From: Mercenaria mercenaria
Lineage: Eukaryota; Mollusca; Bivalvia; Venerida; Veneridae
NCBI RefSeq assembly: GCF_021730395.1
Contig: NC_069371.1
Location: 72,074,001-72,138,000, forward strand
DNA length: 64,000 nucleotides
Direction: 5' to 3'
The notes beneath the pieces are model-generated. The model did no database searches. It saw only the letters and a program-made list of their open reading frames with translations, and was not told where the DNA came from. The position numbers and the translations under genes were made by a program. Below are positions 12,122 to 24,700 of the stretch, in pieces (position 1 is the stretch's first letter; every line of letters starts with the position of its first letter).

Positions 12122-15100
12122 TTATTTCCGAGATAGAGCGTATAAGAATATTCCAAAGGCTGTACAACTAAGAAATGTTTTAACACCGTGCTGTTTGTTC
12201 CATCGTATGATGTGATTCTTTACCCAGGTTTCACCTGTAATGAAATAAAAAATAATATAACTGTGCAGCTACAAATGTTCTATTATTCACAAACTTTTGA
12301 ATGGACAACGTGATTCCACCAAAGAATAAACATAACACAGAGTCCAAGTACATACCACAGCGCAGCACTTACATTCTGATATTGTGATAATCTATAAGAT
12401 GGTCCTTTGGAAGCATACAACACAACTGAGCAAACATAATCTTCCTTTAGCAGACTAGGTATGACTGATATGTTCTTTAGAGGTCATGAAATGCATATAC
12501 AAGACGTACATGTTAACGTTCGGTAGACATAGCGCAGTGTTATCACAACATGCGTTGCAAATATTTCGACTGAAAAAAATCAAGAAGCACCGCTAACGGA
12601 CAGAAAAATGACATTCTGGCTTTCCTAAAAGTATTTTCTGTGTTCCTATCTAACGTTCTAATTGCATTATCATAATGCCAAACGCCTAAATAAAGAAACC
12701 ATATTATACGCCCTAGTGCAGCGCAGACCTCTTTAAGTTCTAACTAACTGCTCTATCAGTAACTTAAAGACATTTATGCGATTATTTGAATACTTCCTGA
12801 GCCCGCTCTCTGAGAAAATTGATTTTGGTGTACAATAATGAAGAACGCCTATAACTCTAGCGCAGGACTCTCATTAGGACACCAGTACTGTTTATTCCAA
12901 GGAAGCGAACCTGAACACCCACCCACCTGCTGTTTTAATGACGTCATCCTGAAGATTTTTCTTGATGTCAGGTAACATAACAATCACAGTCCAGGGCCAT
13001 ACACAAATAAAAATACTTGAACCAACCAGCCACAGCGATCTCGTGTCCGAATCCTTGTCTAAATAGTATGCACCAGCACCTGCAAGAGCTCCTAGTACGG
13101 CCATAGGTCTCTGTATTATACAAACAGAAAATCTGGAATTGTGTGTTTATTAAGCGTTAAAACCCATACATATATATAGTCACACCCTATAAAGGACTGT
13201 ACTCCCCCTCTTCCTGTTGCGACTGATCAAAACGATAAAAAGACAGGCCGAAGGTAAGAAATCGTCTTAAAATTAATCATCTTGCTTTACACGGTATGTG
13301 TATTTACGTTTAACGATAAGTCTAATATAACTATGTGTATATGGCGATAATATAACTCTGTGTATATGGTGATATAATAACTCTGTGTATATGGTGATAT
13401 AATAACTCTGTGTATATGGTGATATAACAGATGAAACAGACATGTAATCTTTACAAAATGTTGACTGATCACACTCATTGCATGAAAATTCACCCGACGA
13501 AGTCACGAAACTGATGAATAACATGTCAAATTGATTTGCAATCCGATAATACAAGATGTTTTCTGAAATAAGCATGCATACTCCATAAATATATGTAAAT
13601 AAGATGTTGCACATCTGTTGCGTTTTTGAAAGAAATTACTTTTTATCTAATCGGTAAAAAAAAACATTCACTGTATGCCGACGTGCCAGTTTTGATATTG
13701 GATATGAACTCGTATTTGCGACTGACACTGTATTCCATTTTGCGACTATAGTAGGTGATTTAATGGTGTCAATAAAATAAAAAATACATACCAAATTGTC
13801 TCTATTGATCAGTCGTCATGTATGTAATGTCATTTAATGTCGAACCCCTCGGGCTATGCATGTACTTATCCATTTGGGACGGGGTTGGAGAATGCTTAAG
13901 AATCGTTTACATGCAAGTACTCCGTGTTAGTGTTACAGACATATACTGTCATAAAATACAGAATTAGGAACTATACACAGGGTCCCTACTATGTCATACA
14001 AGAAACAATCTTCTGTCGATTCCCTATTGAAGTCACGCGAAGAAATGTTACCTGACGACTTCAAAATGCCAATGAGATTAGACAGGAGGGGACTGTAGGT
14101 TGAACCCCCGGTCCGTCTGTCCGTGTGTCTGTCTGTTTGTCCGTCTGCCAACAAAATAATCCTCCGATTTTTTAAAAACTATTGCACCCACAAGTACCTT
14201 GCAGCTGTACATACAGCCGTCGTGTTTACTACCTGTCGTGAGTTGACCGTTATTTCTCACGTTTAAAATAAATTACATTTGACAGTGATAACGCTTTTAC
14301 ACGCCACCCGGGCATCTGTCCTTCCGGATTTAGTCGTTTTCATTGCTAAGCTTGGCTCAATCCACTTCCGTTAATTTAAAATCTACCTCGTATTTGTTTT
14401 AACATCGTCGGCAAAATCAGACTATTTTAAAGAAACATTCAACTCGAAAGCTATGTGTAATTTGGTGAGTATAATACGTATAAATGTATGAGAAATAACG
14501 GTCAAATAACGGCGGGTAATCAACACGACGGTTGTATGTCCAGGCGCAGTTGGGGTACCTGTGATTGCACCTACCTTGATACTTCACACACACATAGAGG
14601 GCAATATGTAATAAATGCACGTATACTATTTTAGATGGGATTCAAAATGGCCAACTAGCAGCCATTTTATGATGAAAATGTGTTCATGATTTCTTGAAAA
14701 CTATTTTACCTACCTCTTCAACTTCACACACACATAGAGAGCAGTATGTTGTTAATGTTTGTGTAATTCTTATCTAGATCAGATTCAAGATGTCAGACCG
14801 TAAAGCACTTTTCCACTAACAAGCATACATTTCGGGCCCACATATCCACATATGTTGTGCTAATGTTCGAAATTCAAACGGTAGGGGACATTTGCCCCCT
14901 CCCCATTGTGGGGCTGCTTGTTAATCCCCTACCGGTTGAAAAACAGTTTCGGGACTATACTATAGGAATGCGCTTTACCGTTCGCCCGTCATTCTGTCAT
15001 TCCATCCGTCTGTCCGTCCGTCCGTCCATCTGAAATGTCCTGTCCGTTCTTTAACTCTGTCATCAATGAAGGGATTTTAATATTAGTTGGTACAAATTTT

Positions 15101-17898
15101 TCCCATGATGAGAGGACGTATCATGCGCAAAAACCCGGACCCAAAGCTTAAGGTCACAGTTGGGGGTCAAAGTTCAACAGGGTTTTTTTCCTGCCCGGTC
15201 TATAACTGCCATCCAAGAAGGTTTTTTTTTATATCACTTGGCACATATATACTTCATAATGAGACGATCTGTCATGCACAAGTTTCAGACCCCTATGTCA
15301 AAGGTTAAAGTTACATTTGACAGTCAAATGTTTACACGGAATGAACAGGGTCTGTTTCGTTTTCGTCCACAGCTCTGTCATTCATTAAAGGATTAAATAA
15401 CCCTTGGCACAAATATTTCCGATGAGACGATGAGACGACGTGTCATGTGCAAATTCCAGACCTCTGGCCACAATGGTGGGTCAAAGGTCAACAGGGCTTT
15501 TTTCCCTGTCCGGTCCATAACTCATGAAAGGATTTTGATATCGCTTGACACTAATGTTCTCCATGGCGAGACGATGTGTCATGCGCAAATCCTGTACCGA
15601 TAGCTCAAAAGTCAAGGTCACAATTGGAGGTCAGAGGACAATAGCGGTTTTTCATGTCCGGTCCGGTACTCTGTCATTCATCAAGGGGTAATAAAATAAC
15701 TTGTCATAAATGTTCCCCATTTAATAATACAATGTATATGATAATATAATAAAAATAATAAAAATAGACTCTGTTATACCTTAAAGTGTCACATTAAAGA
15801 GAAAATGAAAAGAATAAGACGTTTGAGAGAGATAGGTGTAGTAACATTCAAGTAATTGCACGACCAAATTTATGAGGACACACATACAACCAGACCGAGC
15901 AGACAGACCGCATGGTGACTTCTATATACCACTCTCCTTCAAACTTCGTTTACGGGTTATAATTATAAAATACTACAGGAGCATAAGAATGCCGATATTT
16001 TATAAATAAGTCAGTTGCAAACAGGCATACAGTCTCATTTACGAAAGTCACAATCATTTGTACAGTACTCAAGCAAACATGCATACAGTCAGGAAATCAC
16101 GCCGAATCAAAAATGGGGGATTTTAGCAATGATTTTATTTTATTTTACCAAACTAATATTGTTTCTTCATCCATGAAACAGCGGGATTTACATGTAGAAG
16201 AAAATACGCAATTATGACGCCGACAATGTATAATTTCTGGACAAATCCAGTGATCAATCGAGATTGTTTGCTATAATTTTACCTGTAATCACACTAACAC
16301 ATTATATACAGAAACAAATCATGCCCAGCTTCCAATAAAATTTAAATATACATACCATCAAAGCTTATCAGTCACTTTAAAATGGTTTTTTCCAACTTAC
16401 AGCTGTCAGTTTATTGTTTTGATCGAGGGAGGGAGAATATAGTCGTTTATAGGGTGTGTATAGTTTCAAATGTAATGGAAATTATTTCTCAAGCAGAACA
16501 TGTCTATTACATGTATGTCGAACTATGTGTGTATGTACATACAAATAAATATGCAGAGAGAGAGAGAGAGAGGGTCTCTATATGTATATGAAATAAATAG
16601 GAGGTGAGCATAGATACTGCAGTGAACAGGTGGCAAAAAAACTGCTGTATTAGAAAGCTACTGGATAAACAACGGTGTATAGGACAGAGTTGAAGATTAA
16701 AACACTTTTTACAATGTATAATCTGGATATTAACCTTTAACCCCGATTTTTGTCGAGCCCGCTTTTGGAATCAAAGACATGTTCAAATGGTAGTTCGGAG
16801 TATGTGCGTGCATGCGTCCGTGTGTGCATCCGTCCATCCGGAATTGTTGTCTGGACCATTACTATGACATTCATGGAGCAGTCTTGTTTATAATTGGCAT
16901 GAATATTAAATTCAGTGAGTGAGACGGAGTGTCATGCGCAAACTCCAGGTTTCTATCTCAAATATCAAGGTCATAAATTTGGAGGTCAACGATCATGCAA
17001 GATCTTGTCCGACCCATAACTTTGAAATGCAGCGATGAATATTGTTTATACTTGGCGTAAATGTTAACCTCAGTGAGGAGGAGTGTCATGCGCAAACCCC
17101 AATTTCCTATCTCAAAGGTAAATGTCACAGTTGAAGGTCAAATGTCATTTTAGATCTTGTCCGGCCCATAACTTTGACATCTATTAAGGAATCTTTGGCA
17201 TGAATGTTAACCACAGTGAGACGGAGTGTCCTGCGCAGCACCATCCTATCCTATTTCAAAGGTCAAAGTCACATCTGGTTTTCAAAGGTCATGTCAGATC
17301 TTGTCCGACCCACAACTTTTGACATGTATTGAGGAATATTGTTTATATTTTGCATGACTGTTTAACTCAATGAGAAAGACTCTATCTTAAAGGTCAGTGT
17401 CACATCTAGGGGTCAAAGGATGGACTCGACATGTTGCCCGTGGGCATCTAGTCTAAAAAATAAATCACAATGACAAACTAAGTCAATTTGGAGTTATACA
17501 TATAGTGCGTTTCTGTGTACCGGACTCCGGTTTGATTCTAGGTAAAATAACGTTCATCAACATACATGTACCATAATAAAAATAATAGATAATAAGAATA
17601 ATAGACTTAATAATTATAATACAACACACAACTATACATTGACACATATCAAACTGATATCATACATAAACATAAAACAGTAGATTTCTACTGATCAACC
17701 ACGTTTAAACAAGAATGATCTTACCTGTATCTTTCTTGCTCTAAGAAAATTTTCTTTCCAGTCTTTTCGACAGTTTGGCAAATCAAGAGTTTGACCCGCC
17801 GGGTGGCCGGCTGCGTTAACGTACAGCGTACATCCGGCAAACAAACCGGACAGTCCAGTGGCTCCAATTTTTAAACAATCTTTTAGGTTTAAATCCAT
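12122..17898 (-). CDS. DUF1772/anthrone-oxygenase-like four-helix membrane protein, copy 1
   Basis: Three exons: 17725-17898, 12927-13110 and 12122-12234, with acceptors AG and donors gtaaga and gtgggt, give an intact 156-residue protein. The start ATG at 17896-17898 opens MDLNLKDCLK. Four hydrophobic segments are visible: residues about 11-30 (with AGCTLYVNA), 62-75, 87-110 (SLWLVGSSIF, CVWPWTVIVML) and 138-153. The pattern AG-x-LYVN-x4-HPA near the end of helix 1 and W-N-K-x-H-G-V-K-T before helix 4 fit the DUF1772 family, whose fungal members act on anthrones; no substrate can be claimed here. The usual Arg after HPA is Gly. The near-identical paralogue is at 21734-25047. Intron 1 is 4.6 kb and carries several repeats; intron 2 is 692 bp. 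Confidence 0.8.
13324..13428. repeat. 25-bp minisatellite, about four copies
   Basis: The unit AACTCTGTGTATATGGTGAT plus ATAAT is repeated about four times in intron 1 of the copy 1 gene. It lies in the part of the intron missing from arm 2. Confidence 0.8.
14180..14575. repeat. imperfect inverted repeat with about 85-bp arms
   Basis: The left arm (14185-14265: TTGCACCCACAAGTACC, CATACAGCCGTCGTGTT, GACCGTTATTTCTCA) is matched in reverse complement by 14487-14570 (GAGAAATAACGGTCA, AACACGACGGTTGTATG, GTACCTGTGATTGCAC). The spacer is about 220 bp. Confidence 0.6.
14930..15720 (+). repeat. tandem-cored repeat, further family
   Basis: It begins near CCCCTACCGGTTGAAAAAC, continues through a CCGTCTGTCCGTCCGTCC head and then three to four units of about 160 bp with CATGCGCAAA, AAGGTCA and GGTCTATAACT/CATTCATCAA motifs. 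A clear 3' terminus is not seen. Present only in arm 1. Overlapping frames at 15087-15396 are by-products. Confidence 0.6.
16752..17451 (+). mobile_element. tandem-cored element (GTCGAG...CTAG), arm 1 copy
   Basis: It starts GTCGAGCCCGC after a T run, has a CGTGCATGCGTCCG head, about four units of roughly 120-150 bp (CAGTGAGACGGAGTGTCATG, CTTGTCCGGCCCATAACTTT), then GGACTCGAC (inverse of the head), a TGCCC/GGGCA hairpin and TCTAG before T. The same insertion is in arm 2 at 23873-24571, so it predates the duplication. Confidence 0.75.
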
Positions 17899-18033
17899 GT
17901 TTTGCTAAGCAATAGAAGATCTATATCATAAGAAATACAACGTGAAAAGTGCACGAACGTGTAAAGAACTCTTATTTGACCTTGATATATCAAAAGAGAA
18001 ACTAAATTTCAAGGACATTTTATTTCATCAAAT

Positions 18034-20082
18034 TAATGTCTTAAAACAGTTTAGGGCTGGTATATGGAACGCCGCGACTGTCTCTTGAAGGTTTAAGCAT
18101 TAAAGCGACTAACCCAAACATGGTGGTGTCAGATTTTAAGAAATCTATTTTTTTGCTATATTCACCTGTATGCTGCATATTCGATGTTCTAACAATGTAT
18201 TTTTCATCAATTGCTGTTAAAATTTCCGTTGTTTTCCTAATAAATTTAAAATAAAAACATTCGTCTACAATTTCTGATTAAATTTTATGGAAAAAAAATT
18301 CCCGCCAGCAAACATCACGTAATTATCAATAAAGTACAGACGTATAGGTATCGCACACTATTGTGACGTTTTGAAATTAAAACAAACAAAACCATAGTAT
18401 AAAATGAAGTCAGTACACTAAGTACGTTTTACGATGCAGTCAGTGATTTCTCTTTGGCCTAGACACGGGTACTAAACAGTGCCTGTTGTACCACCTGTGC
18501 CGAGACACTTCGCTTCCGGTACCGCAGGTACTTCGCCAGTTTACAAATCAAGCGAGATCGGTGAGTGATTTTTGTCATTTTGTTACTGCATGGAGCTTCT
18601 AATACGTCATAGATCTTTTTATGAAATCTACGTACAAAATATGGCATTTGTGTGCAAGTTAGCATGGACATTTTATCTTAGTGAAATACCGGTAGTGATT
18701 GGCCTAGATGACCCAGTATCAAGCACGTTCATAATTTTACTGAACAAGTTACCTGGCCAAAATTGAGCAATCTACAGTGTTAATGAACCTATTGTTGACG
18801 CCGGAGATCGGAGCAACCACCTACTCTTAAAGCTCACCCCGAACTTCCGTTCAGACGAGCTAAAAAAGAATGAAATCTTACGCGCATGCGTATCCTTACA
18901 AATATAAAATAGAAACATATCTTTATCATCCTTTGGTGAAATTTCAATCCCCCTGACATGGACTAGTTCAAACAGGCCGTGATACATATTCAGCATCCGA
19001 ATGAGGCAAGTGTGCCCTATGCACATACGTCCTTAGTTTCTACACTGTCTTCCGTCTTTGAATAGTTATGGAAAGTCGTGGATAACATATTAGAAAAAAA
19101 TGTGAAAGTCAGATCTACCGATGGTTGTTCTATAAAACAAAGGTTTCATTAATATCTAAACAAAACAAAAATTAAAGAAAGTATGTTTGATACATCGTGT
19201 TGATCTTTTCGACGTCGTTTTACAAAATCCAGCATCTGCTTTACGTGGTTCTACTTATACATGACAACTCAGAAGTATGTCTGATGTCACTTGGATTTTG
19301 GTTCATTAATATATATAAATGTTTTCAAAGCCTATAAAACCTTAGCCTATTTAGATTAGTAGGTTCTGAATTAACAACATTAGAAGATGGATCAAATAAA
19401 AAAAAGATAGATAAATTTTGCACAAAATTATTTCATATATCAATTTCACATTGCCTAGCTAATTTGTTCTAAGTTGACAGTTCGTCGGTAGATCATTTTA
19501 CTTATTTAAAGAAAATTGCTGCAGCTTCTTGTATGAGAAATGGGGGAAATTTAAACTAGAATTTGTTTAAACATTTTACCGATTTTATTTGAATATGAAC
19601 ACAGTTTCATGTTAGAAACAGAAAAATGCAAAAAACAATCATAGGTCACCTAGCTAGTTCAGGAGTCATCTGTCCTTAAAACTGGATCTTTGACATTGCA
19701 AATTCAAGGGCAGATAACTCCTGAACAAGCATAGTGACCTTCGTTTTTTTTTTATATTTCTGTTTTTAATATGACACTGTGTATATACAAAGTTTGAACA
19801 AATTCTATTATTGGGATTTTTACCCCAAACTGCCACATGTGTCCTTAATAAAAAGTTAATGTCAATAACTAGAATGCTTTGGTCTTCCATCAATCTTAAA
19901 AACAGTAGTGGTCATGTCGACAGTAGATGGCCAAAATGGTGTGGGTTTCAGTTTGTTTATATAGGACATTTCTACAGAGAAAGGAGGACTAATTTTGCCA
20001 AAACAGAGCTTATGGTACCTGGTATTTGAACTGTCTTATGAGCCACAAACCCACCTGGAAGTTTCAAATGATGTACAGGAAA
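18034..20082. other. spacer between duplication arms, no gene recognised
   Basis: AT-rich sequence with no supportable exon. A short block near 19640-19760 (GGTCACCTAG, TTCAAGGGCAGATAACTCC, AGTGACCTTCG) resembles the arms of the fold-back element at 47519-48205. Confidence 0.4.
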
Positions 20083-20312
20083 ACAAGTAGGGGAGGGACT
20101 GGGACGGATGGGGTCAACAGGACTGGTGTTAAAGGAAAACAATTAGGGACGGGACTGGGGCGGATTGAACAAAGTGATTACTATTGAGGCCCCTTCAGAA
20201 GCGAGGTTTTGAATGGGTATAATCATGATAATATAGCAGCCTAGGGGCAATTGAGGTACACCTTGCAAGTTGCATGCTCTACCTAGTACTGGTTCAAGCG
20301 GAATGTTTGACA
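20083..20312. repeat. dispersed repeat, copy 2
   Basis: It matches 170-375 in the same orientation and runs directly into a 33-base C run at 20319-20351. Confidence 0.7.
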
Positions 20313-20317
20313 GACCC

Positions 20318-20318
<1 letters not shown>

Positions 20319-20351
<33 letters not shown>
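20319..20351. repeat. poly-C run, about 33 bases
   Basis: Uninterrupted C run followed by CACCCCCACC. The exact length in the assembly may be unreliable. Confidence 0.8.
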
Positions 20352-21733
20352 ACCCCCACCTCCCCACAAAAATAAATAAATAAATAAAACACCATAACTT
20401 GCAATCCATCACTTTAATCCCGATACCAAACTACACTGTTTACTGTGAACAATTTACTTTCTTCCTCATCTTTTACATGAACAAATATGTAACACACGAG
20501 TATGTCCTCTTTTCTTTGCTCTTAGTGGCTTCATTTCTGGTTGCCGGCCGTCCCTGTGCGGTTTTCCTGCGTACCTGCTTTGTGTGTATGCGTGCGTGCG
20601 TGTGTGTCTTGGGAGCTGCCCCACTGTTTTCCTGTTTGTCTGTTTGTTTGCTCTGTATGTATGTCAGTGTATGTTAATTAGTTGTGTATGTGTTAAGGTG
20701 GTGGGTAAGGAGGGCGGTTAAATTGTTTTGTGTATGTGCGTACTGTGTAGGGACACTACGTTATAGACACGTGGTTTTACCTGTTGAAAATTTATCCTTG
20801 CTTGTTTACTTTCCCTTAACACCCCGCCCATTCATTTACCACTCAAGTAGTTCATGCGAAGAAATCGTTTAATGGTATTTCTATTTATACTTCTAGTGGT
20901 CCCTTTTCTAGAGGCCTCTCTCCCACTTCACATAAATTAATGAAAGGACCTTATAATACAGTAGAATAAAATTGGGAGAGTACCTTAAATTCAAGTTTAT
21001 TGAAGATCCATCATGCAGTTCATGAGAAGAAGACGTTTATCTGTTTTTAGCTCTAGAGGCACATAAAAGGGGGTCATTAGCCCTCATTTGAAAAAACCTT
21101 GGAGAGAACCTTATGATGATGTTATAGACCAAGGCTGATGAATACCAATCCATCAGTTCACGAGAAGAAGTTTTAGTTTAAAGTTATTTTTCTATTTTTA
21201 GCTCTAGCGGCCGCTAAAAGGGGCCGAGGTAAGTTATCAGAAAAATGTGATTGAAGCCCATACTAGAATGCTACTGACCAAGTCTGAATTACATCTGACC
21301 AATAGTTTCAGAGGAGAACATGTTTAGGTAAAAATGTTGACGCAGAGCAACGGACGAAGAACGATGGACGCTGCACTAGCCACATATGATAAGTGTACCT
21401 TTTTTCGAATAATTTGCGACGAGTATAGAATATTTAAGAAACTTCAAAAAGAAAATGAAGAAAAATATATTATTATATTTATTCGCCAACAAGGTATGCT
21501 TGTGTCTGGTCAAAGACCTTATGTAAAAGCCAAACACTAGTTATTACACTGAAAGAGCTTGGGCAAATATTTATAAAAGATGAGGGATAAACAAGAATCC
21601 TGCACACTGGGAAAGAAGTTACACATTTGAGGTACACCGTCGACTAGCATACATGTAAAAAATAAGCATTTGAGCTACTCCCGATAAGTTCACGTAATAG
21701 TTTTAATTTAGTAGTTACTAATGAAGAGCAAAT

Positions 21734-24700
21734 CTATTTCCGAGAAAGAGCGTATAAGAATATTCCAAAAGCTGTACAACTAAGAAATGTTCTAACACCG
21801 TGATGTTTGTTCCATCGTATGATGTGATTCTTTACCCAGGTTTCACCTGTAATGAAATAAAAAATGATTATATTAGTGTATAGCTAACAATGTCTACAAA
21901 TGTATTTCTTTTATTAAGGACTGTGGAAGCACAGAATGCACTGGTAATGCTAATCAAATATACTAGTTGGCTCGATCCGTGTCCTTTCACTAGAAACAAT
22001 GGAAAATGGAACATTCCCCAATACCCCGAACACCAGCTTAATGGGGCTTCTATTATTCACAAACGTTTAAATGGACACCGTGATTCTACCAAAGAACCGT
22101 AAATGTACGACACAGAGCCCATGTACGAGCCGCAGTACAGCACTTAAATACTGATATAGTGATAATATGTAAGGAGGTATGCTTGAGAGGTCATGAAATG
22201 CATATGCAAGACTAGTCTGTGTTCAGACCCTGTGTTTTGTTCACAGGAGATACCTCCTGAGTTTATTCAAATTTTGTATAATTGTGTCCCTTGTCTTCTG
22301 AAAACACAGATAATCAGAGCCAGGACTGATGAAGCCAGAATATAAAACAGAATTATTTGTTCTAAAAAAAGATTATCTAGTTGGTAGCCAGACTAATGCA
22401 AGAAGTATATTTTAACGCTGTGTCTACCGAACGTTAAAATGATAAGTTATCACCACATGTGCATGCATCTGTCACGGTATAGAACTTGAATATTGAAATG
22501 GGGAGAAAGTGTGTATGCGGCCGGGTAGCTTAGTCGGTAGAGCATTTGAACAGTATTCTGAGGCCCCGGGTTCGAGGCCCGGTCTGGCTGCACATTTTCT
22601 CACCCTGTGACATATGGTGCCCAACGTGGGATCGTAACGACATTGCACTGGTTAGTATCTGACGCCTGTAATTGCTTATGTGAGTACCCGCTTAAATTCG
22701 AGGATAAATTTCAAAATAGTGGGGAAAGTGTCGCGGTATAGAATATATTAAAATGAGGAGAAAGTGCGTAGACGGCCGGGTAGCTCAGTCGGTAGAGCAT
22801 CGGAACGGTATTCTCAGGCTCCTTGTTCGAGTCCCGGTCTGGTTGCACATTTTTCTCACCCTGTGACACATTTCAAATATTTCGACTAAAAATAAATAAT
22901 AATGCATTGCAAGTGAACAGAAAAAAGGACAGGCTATCTGTCCTAAAAGTTTTTTTCTGCATTCCTAACTAACCTAAAAATTGATTAGGTAAGAAGAATC
23001 GGTTCTTATATACTAACTGCTCTATTCAGAAGACAGTAACAGGTTTATTTGAAAATTCTCGAACCCGCTCCCTTAGAAAACTGGTTTTGATGTATCATAA
23101 TGAAGAACGTTCATAACTCTAGCACAGGGCTCCTCATTAGGACACCGGTAGTGTTTATTCCAAGGAAGCGAACCTGAGCACCCAAACACCTACCTGCTGT
23201 TTCGATAATGTCATCCTCAAGATTCTTCTTGATGTCAGGTAACATAACAATCACAGTCCAGGGCCATACACAAATAAAAATACTTGAACCAACCAGCCAC
23301 AGCGACCTCGTGTCCGAATCCTTGTCTAAATAGTATGCACCAGCACCAGCAAGAGCTCCTAGTACGGACATAGGTCTCTGTATTATACAAACAGAAAATC
23401 TGGAATTTTGTGTTTATTAAAAGTTAAAAGCCATACACATATATATTAGATTCAAATGTGTGATGGAAATTATTTCTTAAGCAGAATATGTTTATTACAT
23501 GTGTATGTCGAACTATGTGTGTATGTACATAGAAACAAGTAAGTGAATATGCAGAGAGGGAGAGAGAGAGAGAGAGAAAGAGAGAGGTACCTGAATACAT
23601 ATCAAATAGATAGGAGGTGAGCATAAATACTGCAGTGAACAGGTGGCAAAATGTTATATTAGAAAGTTACTGGATAAACTGCGGCGTAAGGGAAAGAGAT
23701 GAATAAACAGACTAAAATACTTTCTACAATGTTGAATCGGGTTATTAAACGTTAAACATCTAGATCTATATAAGAAACATACAGGATATAAATCGGTTGA
23801 ATCTTTAAATATTCAGATTATAACACTTTCTGCAAAGTAAAATCTGGATATTAACCTTTAACCCTGGTTTTTATCGAGTCTGCCTGCGGAACCGAAGAAA
23901 TGCCCAAATGGCGGTTCGGTGTATGTGCGTGCGTGCGTCCGTGCATGCGTCCGTCCGTCTGTCCGGATTTGTTTATTATGACCATAAATTTGACAAGAAT
24001 GGAGCAGTCTTGTTTATATTTGGCATGAATATTAACCTCATTGAGACGGAGTGTCATGAGCAAAATCTCAAAGATAAAGGTCATATTTGGAGGTCAAAAA
24101 TCATGTCAGACCTTGTCCGGCCAATAAATTTGACACGCAGTGAGGAATTTTGTTTATATTTGGCATGAATGTTAACCTTAGTGAGACAGAGTGTCATGTG
24201 CAAACCGCAATGTCCTACCTCAAAGATCAAGGTCACAGTTGGAGGTCAAAGGTCATTTTAGATCGTGTCCGGCCCATACCTTTGACATGCACTGGGAAAT
24301 CTTGTTTATATTCGGAAAGAATGTTAACCTCAGTGAGGTGGAGTGTCCTGCGCAAACACCAGGTTCCTATCTCAAGGGTCAAAGTCACCGTTGGAGGTCA
24401 AATGTCGTGTCAGATCTTGTCCGGCCCAAAACTTTGAATTTAACATGCACTGAGGAATTTTGTTTATATTTGCATGAATGTTTAAAGCAATGAGAAAGAC
24501 TCTATCTCAAAGGTCAAGGTCACAGTTAGGGGTCAAAGGGCGGACTCGACATGTTGCTCGTGGGCATCTAGTTTAAAAAGAAATTACAATAATAAACTAA
24601 GTCAATTTAGAGTTATGAGTCTAGTGCGCTTCCGTGTAATGGACTCCTGTTTGATTCTAGGTAATCCGGAAAAATAACGTTCTGCAATGTACATGTACCG

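Larger units (their letters stand above)
9050..18033. repeat. segmental duplication, arm 1
   Basis: This segment matches 20725-25172 in the same orientation. Shared blocks include the ACTTTCCCTTAACACC stretch near 9145 (20809), the tandem core before 9750 (21370), the CGACTAGCATACATGTAA stretch near 10010 (21638), all three exons of the DUF1772-like gene and their flanks, and the element at 16752-17451 (23873-24571). Arm 1 is longer mainly through the 2-kb element at 10033-12049 and about 3.3 kb of intron sequence at 13165-16465. Confidence 0.9.

Noticed and set aside
13273-13614. 113-residue minus-strand ORF
   Set aside because: It is created by a 25-bp minisatellite (repeating YHIHRVI/ITIYTELL).
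22519-22590. Functional tRNA gene
   Set aside because: The arms can pair but the anticodon loop is abnormal, the sequence recurs as a dispersed repeat with fixed flanks, and another copy has a shortened D-arm half.
22613-22640. GGTGCCCAACGTGGGA, resembling a primer-binding site after a terminal repeat
   Set aside because: It is part of the spacer of the tRNA-like cassette, and no terminal repeat, gag or pol sequence is nearby; chance or descent from a tRNA-related sequence is likelier.
23908-24493. Overlapping 86-100 residue ORFs
   Set aside because: They follow the direct-repeat core of a mobile element and repeat the same short motifs.
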